Source: Lachnospiraceae bacterium
GTDB lineage: Bacteria; Bacillota_A; Clostridia; Lachnospirales; Lachnospiraceae
DNA: 12,947 nt
Assembly: GCA_028694115.1 (NCBI GenBank)
Contig: JAQUUB010000117.1
Location: 1 to 12,947 of the forward strand
Reading direction: 5' to 3'
Part shown: one piece after another, positions 1 to 7,700 of the stretch
Layout of the letters: every line of letters begins with the position of its first letter
How positions within the stretch are numbered: position 1 is the first letter of the stretch
Program-made: the position numbers and the translations under genes
Notes under the pieces: model-generated
Databases searched by the model: none
Seen by the model: only the letters and a program-made list of their open reading frames with translations
Told to the model about the DNA's origin: nothing

Positions 1-3000
1 TTTGATAAGCATGATCAATTTCAAAAGGACTGTTCTTATCCGTGATTTCTACATTTTTAACAAACATTCCATATTGTGGGTTTTGTGTTATCACGGTAAA
101 TGTCTGTTGTGCAACTGGAGCTGCTTTGTATAATGTGAAATTATTTTTTACTAAAAGATCCGATGTATCACAGATACTATTTGTAACTTTACCTTTTTTT
201 ACCTTAACTGTAATATCCTGGTATACAACCTCTCCAATTTCATTTTCTCCCTTTAGTCTCAGCTGATAGGAACCACCTGGTACGATTGCTCCATTATATA
301 AAGCCGCCTCTAATGGCTGAATCATTACATTCTTTGCAGACTGTGAACAAACTACAAACAACGCAGAACTTTCTGCTGTAAATTTCCAATTTCCTACTCC
401 TGCTGTCTTGATTGGAACATTGGTAGCCATCTTATACAAAGCAGTATCAATATACTCACCCTCTGCAGTATTTACATCCATAGTAACTTCTTTTTTTGTG
501 AATTTCAGAGAAGATTCTTTAATAAGATTGATTGTTACCTTCATCTTCTTTCCAAGTTCTTTCCCATCATTTCCGTAGCGGGTAACATAGCAGTCAAGCT
601 TCTTTGTCTGGTCCACAATATCTTTATTTGCATACACCCTGAAATAATAATTACCAGCAAAAAATTTTCTAACCTTGCTAATACTTACACCCTTCACTTC
701 TGTTCCATCCAGATTTGATACCGTAAAGTATCCACCCTTATAATTGGTTGGTGTCGTTGTAAATTCAATATCACTTTCTCCATACTGCTGAATACCTGCA
801 TTATTTACACTTACTTTTGTTAAAAGTGTTGGTTTCGTTGTAAGCTTCATAGTGAAATTCTTCTTATTCACAGGGTTTATCTTTATCTTTAGATTGGTAG
901 AGTACTCTTTTCCTTTCACTGCTACGGTTCCAGTATAAGTAACTTTCAAATTCACCGTCTGTGCTTTTGTGATATTCTGTTTTGGCTGAAGATAAAAGTA
1001 GGGGCCATAAAAACTATTTTTATTATCCCATACTCCTGGTTTAGTTAATCCACAGATATTAAACTTACTATTTTTATCTGTAATCTCTATTTTTTTAATT
1101 GTACTCAGGCTGAAGTCATTCTTTGCTTCAAGGCCTACAATGATATCAGTCATTTCTGCTACATCTTCTGCAATCGTAATCTTCTTTTCAACAAGTGTTA
1201 CAACAGGGTAAGACTTTGCTATTTTAACTGGAATATCTGTCTCAAAGGTACCGTTATAGCCATCTATTTCTGCTTTAACGTGAACATTTCCCTTCTTAAT
1301 GCTTCCATTACCTGAATAGTAGATGTAATTATCATCAAAATCACTCCACTCATCATAATCATTAACACTAATTCCTTCTGAAGCATAAAGATTCATTCTC
1401 GTAAAATCACCTGAGGTTTTTTCTAAATAATCTAAAATATACTTTCTATTGAAATCATAATTATCTGATCCTTGATAAGCACTATTCAACGTAATCGGTT
1501 TAACAGTCATGGTAGGCTTTTTATTCTGCATAACAATATTAAAGCTTCCAATTGTTTTTACAGATGTAACACCATTACCATTTGTTACCTGGATTTTCAC
1601 TTCAACATCATCAATGCTTGATACTTCATCTTCTATTAATTTCGCACTGTTTTCTTCATCTAGTAATATATTAAAGTAATACTTCTTGTCTTTTTCATCA
1701 TAAAAAATACTACTAAAATCCTCAATTTCAAAATATTTTTTGAAAGTTTGATCCTCAATAATCACATGGTCTGGCTGTATTTTCATGTAACTATTCGAAT
1801 TATCTTTACCAACAGAAGTCTCTTCTGAACTGGCTAAATGCCATTCCATTGCTACCTTATGTTCCGTTTTATATGCATTTACATATTCCACCTTATTAAT
1901 TAAGGATGCATTATAATCATTTGCACTAATAGTTGCTCTTTTACCATTTTCAACAACCTCAATACGAACAGAGTCTGTTACACCAGAGTCCTTCCACTGG
2001 AAGGTTAATCTTGCATAACCTACACCCTTAGCAGTAATTGCCAGGTTGTTTTCCGATACCTTTACAACACTAGGATTATTGGAAGAAAGGGTATAATCAT
2101 TGTATGTTAAATAATTTTGCTGAATGGTTCCACTAGCCTTCATAGCAGCAACCATATCTGTAATGGTCTCTCCATTTTCCATTAATAGATAGGATATCCC
2201 ACTCGTTGCCTTTGCATCAGTCTTAATCTTACCATCCTGAATATAGATTGAATCTTTGCTGTTAACTGTATCTCCATTTCCATTGATAAAAGAACCTGTC
2301 TTTATTTTACCATCCTTGAAGCAGACAACTGCACTTCCACGGGCTGGTTCATTTTCTGATACTGAATAACCATTGTTTACAGCAGCATCGCTTGCAGCTG
2401 CACCTTTTACACTTCCCCCGATTAATACTGGCAATTGTTTTTCATCTGTATAAACAATTGCATGGGAGGAAGAAGCATTAGAATTTGTTCCAATTCTTCC
2501 ACCTTGTAAACGTACTTTTCCGCCCTCAATATAGACTGCTGAATTGGAGCTTGCACTATCATTATTTTGCCACACATTTCCATCTTCTATTTCAAAAGTT
2601 CCTGACTTATTCCACAATGCGGTACTATAAAAACCGTTTACATCAACATCCTCACCTGCTTGTCTATAGTTTCCTTCGTTATAGATAGATACTGCATAAT
2701 CTCCAATCATTTGATTCGTTATACTGCCATCTGTTTTTATCGTTCCGTAATTTTTCAAACCATAAGTTAATCCATTTTTAGTATTACTATTAGAATAGGC
2801 AAGTATTCTACCAGTATTACTCTGAATAATACTACCCTTATCCGTATTTTGAACCAAGGTATAGCCATCTGTTGTTCCTTCACCCTGAATAAATATATCT
2901 TCAAGATATAGTTCTCCACTATTTAATAATGCCGCACGATTACTTGAAACAATATCAAATCGAATTACTTCAGATGAAGGGTACTCTACGTTAACATAAT

Positions 3001-4618
3001 AATTACCAATAAAATTAACTTTCTTCCCTTCATTAATGGTAATAGTACCTTTCGTATCTGGTGCAAACAAGCTATAACCATTAAGCTTAATGGTAAAGTC
3101 CTTATCAAATATCAGATTCTCACTGATTGTAATATTACTGCCCAATTTTACACCATTTGCAGAAGGGGTGTTCAGGACATCTTGTAATTCTTTAAATGAC
3201 TTCACTTCTTTATAATCAAGATACTTATTATTAGAAGAACCATTTAATCCATATAGTCCATCCTCAATATATGTAAGCGCTTCATATTTATCTCCATTTT
3301 TCTTATATGCATTGATACTTACGTCATCACGATTCTTGAATTGATAAGTCTCATCTTTATCAGGAGCGCCATTACCTGAAACTTTCATAACAGCTGCTTC
3401 GCTACCACGTACCTCTCCATTTTTTAGAACTGGCATGTTATCTTTATATACAATTCCATATTTGGATACACCATTATTTCCAATTTTCCCATCACTCATG
3501 ATAAATGTACCATCTGTACCACTATTACCACTCATTGGAGTCAAACGTACTGCTTCCCCATTACTATTAGTATAAATAGTACCACTATACATTTCTGTTA
3601 TTGCACCATCATAGGTATATACGGTCGGATAGGTTGAATTATTATTATAAACTGTTAAATCTTCTATACCATTCTCAACCGCTCTATTCATGATGAATTT
3701 TGCGCCGTCCCTATTGACAACTGCACTTGCATAATCAGAATATATTCTAGTTGTACCACGTACCGTAGCAACTGCATTATTTCCACTGATATAGATAGCA
3801 TTTCCTGATGTCGTAGTATTGTAAATTTCTCCACCATTGATGGATACCGAACCACCGAGACTATAAATTGCTGCATTTTCCTTGTTATCATTATAATTAT
3901 TTTTATTATAAATTATACTTCCACTATATACGATCACTCTTCCCGTATTTGTAATAATATTTTTTCCTTTTGAGGTATCATCATTACCCCTAATAGTAGA
4001 ATTATTAATTTCTAAAAATCCCTGATTCGTAACTGCACTTGCATACCCTGCACATAAATAATCATCGTCAAGTACTAAATGGCCCTGATTTTCAATCATC
4101 CATGGTAACCCGAGTGCTCCCTTTAAGGTAATCTCTGCTTCTTTTGGTATCACAAGTTTTAAATAATCTGTTTCACTTTTGCTTTCGATACTATTATCAA
4201 GTGAAAGCTGTTTGCGCTGGATATCAATTTCACTAATACGTTTATCTAATGTGATTGTCCTCGCTTCATTTCCAGATAATTTCCATGGTTCATAAGGAGT
4301 TCCACCATCCTGCAAATCCACAAACTGAGCTACTTTAATCTTATAATTTCCTCTCTTGATTCTTTCCTGGTCTTCTTTACTACTGCCTTTTCCATTTAAT
4401 GCAGACACTAGTTCACTTGCATTATAGACATAAACTGTGTCGAGGTTATCACCAAGTTCAACTTCTGGCTCCTCTGTTGTCTCTGTTTCTGTTACTTCTG
4501 CTGTTTCTACGGATATCCTATCATCCGTAAATTCTTCTGCAAAGACAGGCATTTGAAAGCTTGTAGCAATCATGGCCACTGAAAGTAAGGCCGCCATTCC
4601 CTTCTTGAATCTAATCAT
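1..4618 (-). CDS. Giant secreted beta-helix protein, downstream tandem copy (3' end beyond the window)
   Basis: Read by hand from ATG at 4618, the frame stays open for 1539 codons to the left edge with no in-frame stop, so this is an intact gene cut by the window, not a pseudogene. It is a close paralogue of the gene at 4784-9682, aligning from signal peptide to the KNVEITDKNSPFEIDHAY segment at the edge. By comparison about 70 C-terminal residues are missing. The N-terminus (MIRFKKGMAALLSVAMIATS, cleavage expected after VFA) is a classical Sec signal peptide, followed by a Thr/Glu-rich acidic linker. Next come two blocks of Asn/Gly-rich beta-helix-like rungs, a BIG2-like domain (SSNNPSVVKVSENNLAITAK) and several beta-sandwich-like modules. 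AAAAGGAG lies 10 bases before the ATG. The protein is expected to be exported. Function is unknown; adhesion or glycan binding is inference. No catalytic signature or anchor is visible. Confidence 0.88.
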   Translation of the reverse strand, partial: MIRFKKGMAALLSVAMIATSFQMPVFAEEFTDDRISVETAEVTETETTEEPEVELGDNLDTVYVYNASELVSALNGKGSSKEDQERIKRGNYKIKVAQFVDLQDGGTPYEPWKLSGNEARTITLDKRISEIDIQRKQLSLDNSIESKSETDYLKLVIPKEAEITLKGALGLPWMIENQGHLVLDDDYLCAGYASAVTNQGFLEINNSTIRGNDDTSKGKNIITNTGRVIVYSGSIIYNKNNYNDNKENAAIYSLGGSVSINGGEIYNTTTSGNAIYISGNNAVATVRGTTRIYSDYASAVVNRDGAKFIMNRAVENGIEDLTVYNNNSTYPTVYTYDGAITEMYSGTIYTNSNGEAVRLTPMSGNSGTDGTFIMSDGKIGNNGVSKYGIVYKDNMPVLKNGEVRGSEAAVMKVSGNGAPDKDETYQFKNRDDVSINAYKKNGDKYEALTYIEDGLYGLNGSSNNKYLDYKEVKSFKELQDVLNTPSANGVKLGSNITISENLIFDKDFTIKLNGYSLFAPDTKGTITINEGKKVNFIGNYYVNVEYPSSEVIRFDIVSSNRAALLNSGELYLEDIFIQGEGTTDGYTLVQNTDKGSIIQSNTGRILAYSNSNTKNGLTYGLKNYGTIKTDGSITNQMIGDYAVSIYNEGNYRQAGEDVDVNGFYSTALWNKSGTFEIEDGNVWQNNDSASSNSAVYIEGGKVRLQGGRIGTNSNASSSHAIVYTDEKQLPVLIGGSVKGAAASDAAVNNGYSVSENEPARGSAVVCFKDGKIKTGSFINGNGDTVNSKDSIYIQDGKIKTDAKATSGISYLLMENGETITDMVAAMKASGTIQQNYLTYNDYTLSSNNPSVVKVSENNLAITAKGVGYARLTFQWKDSGVTDSVRIEVVENGKRATISANDYNASLINKVEYVNAYKTEHKVAMEWHLASSEETSVGKDNSNSYMKIQPDHVIIEDQTFKKYFEIEDFSSIFYDEKDKKYYFNILLDEENSAKLIEDEVSSIDDVEVKIQVTNGNGVTSVKTIGSFNIVMQNKKPTMTVKPITLNSAYQGSDNYDFNRKYILDYLEKTSGDFTRMNLYASEGISVNDYDEWSDFDDNYIYYSGNGSIKKGNVHVKAEIDGYNGTFETDIPVKIAKSYPVVTLVEKKITIAEDVAEMTDIIVGLEAKNDFSLSTIKKIEITDKNSKFNICGLTKPGVWDNKNSFYGPYFYLQPKQNITKAQTVNLKVTYTGTVAVKGKEYSTNLKIKINPVNKKNFTMKLTTKPTLLTKVSVNNAGIQQYGESDIEFTTTPTNYKGGYFTVSNLDGTEVKGVSISKVRKFFAGNYYFRVYANKDIVDQTKKLDCYVTRYGNDGKELGKKMKVTINLIKESSLKFTKKEVTMDVNTAEGEYIDTALYKMATNVPIKTAGVGNWKFTAESSALFVVCSQSAKNVMIQPLEAALYNGAIVPGGSYQLRLKGENEIGEVVYQDITVKVKKGKVTNSICDTSDLLVKNNFTLYKAAPVAQQTFTVITQNPQYGMFVKNVEITDKNSPFEIDHAYQ

Positions 4619-4628
4619 AATAATACTT

Positions 4629-4636
4629 CTCCTTTT
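4629..4636 (-). promoter_or_regulatory. Ribosome binding site of downstream giant gene
   Basis: On the minus strand AAAAGGAG precedes the ATG at 4618 by 10 bases. The stretch from the start codon to about 24 bases upstream is nearly identical to the same stretch before the upstream copy (9683-9706). Beyond it the two leaders are unrelated, so the RBS marks the 5' boundary of the duplicated unit. Confidence 0.7.
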
Positions 4637-4728
4637 CCTTTATGAAACTAATCATTGTATTACTCTGCACTGTTAAATTTTACCTTTTTTTCCGGAGTTT
4701 GTATAGATATAATTCATTTTTTAACGTA

Positions 4729-4759
4729 AAGACAGAGTCAAAATTCTTGGCTCTGTCTT
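4729..4759 (-). terminator. Hairpin between the two giant genes, weak terminator candidate
   Basis: A 9-bp perfect stem (AAGACAGAG with CTCTGTCTT) continues after a one-base mismatch into CAA/TTG around a 5-base loop. It lies 24 bases after the TAG stop of the upstream giant gene. In the minus direction it is followed only by TTTACG, a poor T-tract, while in the plus direction TTAGTTTTT follows. It may therefore act as a partial terminator, an RNA-stabilising 3' end, or a block to antisense transcription. The rest of spacer 4619-4783 holds the next gene's RBS but no convincing promoter. Confidence 0.5.
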
Positions 4760-4783
4760 AGTTTTTATCTATTGGTTAATCCA

Positions 4784-7700
4784 CTATTTAACGTTAACTT
4801 TAATTGTCCTATTTACCGTCTGTCCATTTTCATACGTGATTCTGATTTTTACAGAATTCGTTTTCTTGATTTTGGGGTCAACCTTTCCATTCTTAAAGCA
4901 TAAGCGGAATTCGCCATTTGCATCGTGTTGATGTTCTTTGCAGTGATAGTATTCATAACCATAATAATCATCATAAAAATAATTATAATAGGAATCTAAA
5001 TTCTTAATATAGGCATGATCAAGTTCAAAAGGACTGTTCTTATCCATAATCTCTACATTTTTTACAAACATTCCATAGAATGGGTTTTGTGTTATCACGG
5101 TAAATGTCTGTTGTGCAACTGGAGCTGCTTTGTATAATGTAAAATTATTTATTGCAGAATAATTATTTGATATATCACAGATACTATTTGTAACTTTTCC
5201 TTTTTTCACCTTAACTGTGATATCTTGATACACAACCTCTCCAATTTCATTCGTTCCCTTTAGTTTTAACTGATATGAACCACCCGGTACGATTGCACCA
5301 TTACATAAAGCCTCTTTTACGGGCTTAATCCATACATTCTGTGCATTCGTGCTATAAACCTCAAACAATGCAGAACCTTCTGCTGTAAATCCCCAATTTC
5401 CTGCTCCTGATGTCTTAATCGGAACATTGACAGACATCTTTCTCAGTGTAGTATCAATATCCTTACTCTCTGTAGTATTTACATCCATAGTAACTTCTTT
5501 TTTTGTAAATTTTAAAGATGAATCTTTAATAAGCTTGATTGTTACCTTCATCTTCTTTCCAAGTTCTTTCCCATCATTTCCATAGCGGGTAACATAGAGA
5601 TCAAGCTTCTTTGTCTGGTTCACAATATCTTTGTTTGCATACACATTGAAATGGCAGTTACCACCTGAATAGCTTACAACCTTGCTAATGCTTACACCAT
5701 TTACTTCTGTACCATCCAGATTTGATACCGTAAAATATCCACCCTTATAATTGGTTGGAGTAGTTGTGAATTGAATTAGAGTTTTACCATACTGCTGATA
5801 GCTTGCATTATTTACACTTACTTTTGTTAAAAGAGTTGGGTTTTTGGTTGTAAGCTTCATAGTAAAATCTTTCTTTTTCACAGGGTTTATCTTTATCTTT
5901 AGATTGGTAGAGTATTCTTTCCCTTTCACTGCTACGGTTCCTTGATAAGTAACTTTCATATTCACCGTCTGTGCTTTTGTGATATTCTGCTTTGGCTGAA
6001 GATAAAAGTAGGGTCCATAAAAATTCTTTTTAATTTTGTTTTCCCATACTCCTGGTTCACTTAATCCACAGATATTAAACTTACTATTTTTATCTGTAAT
6101 CTCTATATTTTTAATAGTACTCAGGCTGAACTCATTCTTTGCTTCAAGTGCTACCATGATATCTGTCATTTCTGCTACATCTTCTGCAATCGTAATGCTC
6201 TTTTCAGCAGGGGTTACGACAGGAAGCGATTTTGCTATTGTAACTGGAATATCTGTCTCATAGGTACCGTTATAGCCATCTATTTCTGCTTCAACGTGAA
6301 CATTTCCCTTTTTAATGCTTCCATCACCGGAATAGTAAATGTAAGCATCCTGAAAATCCCACTCATCAAAATTAGAAACATTGATTCCTTCGGAACAAGA
6401 TAATTTTGCCATTCTCACTATATAAGCTGAAGTTTTTAAATCACTTAAAACTTTAGTCCTATTGAAATCCATATGAGCTGATCCTTGATAGGCACTATTA
6501 AATGTAATCGGTTTAATAAAGGTCATGGTAGGCTTCTTATTCTGCATAACAATATTAAAGCTTCCAATTGTTTTTACGGATTTAACTCCATTACCATTTG
6601 TTACCTGGATTTTTACCTCAATATTATCAATGCTTGATACTTCATCTTCTATTAGTTTGACACTGTCATTTTCAAGTATTGGTTTTATTGTAAAGTGATA
6701 CTTTTTGTCCTTATTATCATAAAAAATTGTCATATTATTATAAGAATCAATTTCAAAATATTTTTTAAAGGTCTCATCCTCAATAATCACATGGTTTGGC
6801 TGGATTTCCTGGGCCCTTTCAAGATCACAAACACCACCAGTAGAAGTCTCTGAGTTGGCTAAATGCCATTCCATTGCTACCTCATGTAAAGTTTTATAAG
6901 CATTTACATATTCCACCTTATTAATTAAGGATCCATTATAATCATTTGCACTAATGGTTGCTCTTTTACCCTTTTCAACAACCTCAATACGAACAGAGTC
7001 TGTTACACCAGAGCCTTTCCACTGGAAGGTTAGTCTTGCTTCACCTACACCATTAGCAGAAATTGCTAGTTTGTTTTCCGATACCTTTACAACACTAGGA
7101 TTATTGGAAGAAAGGGTATACTCATCCTTATTTGCTAAGTGGTTTTGCCAGATAGTCAGACCATTCTCTGTTTTACTCATTGCTTCGACGATATTGTTAA
7201 TCGTCTCATCTCTTTCCATTAACAGATAGTAAATATTACTCTCTGCCCTTGCCTCTGTCTTAATCTTACCATCCTGAATATAGATTGCATCTTGGCCGTT
7301 AACCGTAGCTCCATTTCCATTGACAAAAGAACCTGTCGTTATTTTACCACCCTTTAAGCAGACAACTGCGCTTCCGCGGGCTGGTTCATTTTTTGATACC
7401 GTATAATCATCTTTATTCGCAGCTGCACCTGTTACACTTCCTCCGATTAATACTGGTAATTGTTTTTCATCTGTATATACAATTGCATGAGAGGAAGAAG
7501 CGTAAGAATCTGTTCCTATTCTTCCACCTTGTAAACGTACGGTTCCACCTACAATATAGACAGCCGAATTGGAGCTTACACTAGAATTGTTCCACACATT
7601 ACCATTTTCTATCTCAAAGGTTCCTGACTGATTCCATAGCGCGGTACTACTAAAACCGTCTGCATCAACATCGCCAGTATATAGGTCATAGCCCCCATTA

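Noticed and set aside
42..266. Plus-strand open frame of 74 codons
   Set aside because: Lies opposite the conserved coding strand of the downstream giant gene and has no RBS or recognisable product; the same holds for plus-strand frames at 2485-2688, 6036-6263, 6954-7229, 7393-7584 and 7727-7978.
3688..3891. Minus-strand open frame of 67 codons, with a similar one at 7834-8025
   Set aside because: Alternative frames inside the giant genes; the main frame matches the paralogue, these do not.
1..4618. Possible pseudogene or frameshifted copy, because no complete start-to-stop frame fits in the window
   Set aside because: Reading every codon from the ATG at 4618 to the edge gave no stop, and both ends are in the same frame relative to the paralogue. 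It is simply cut by the window.
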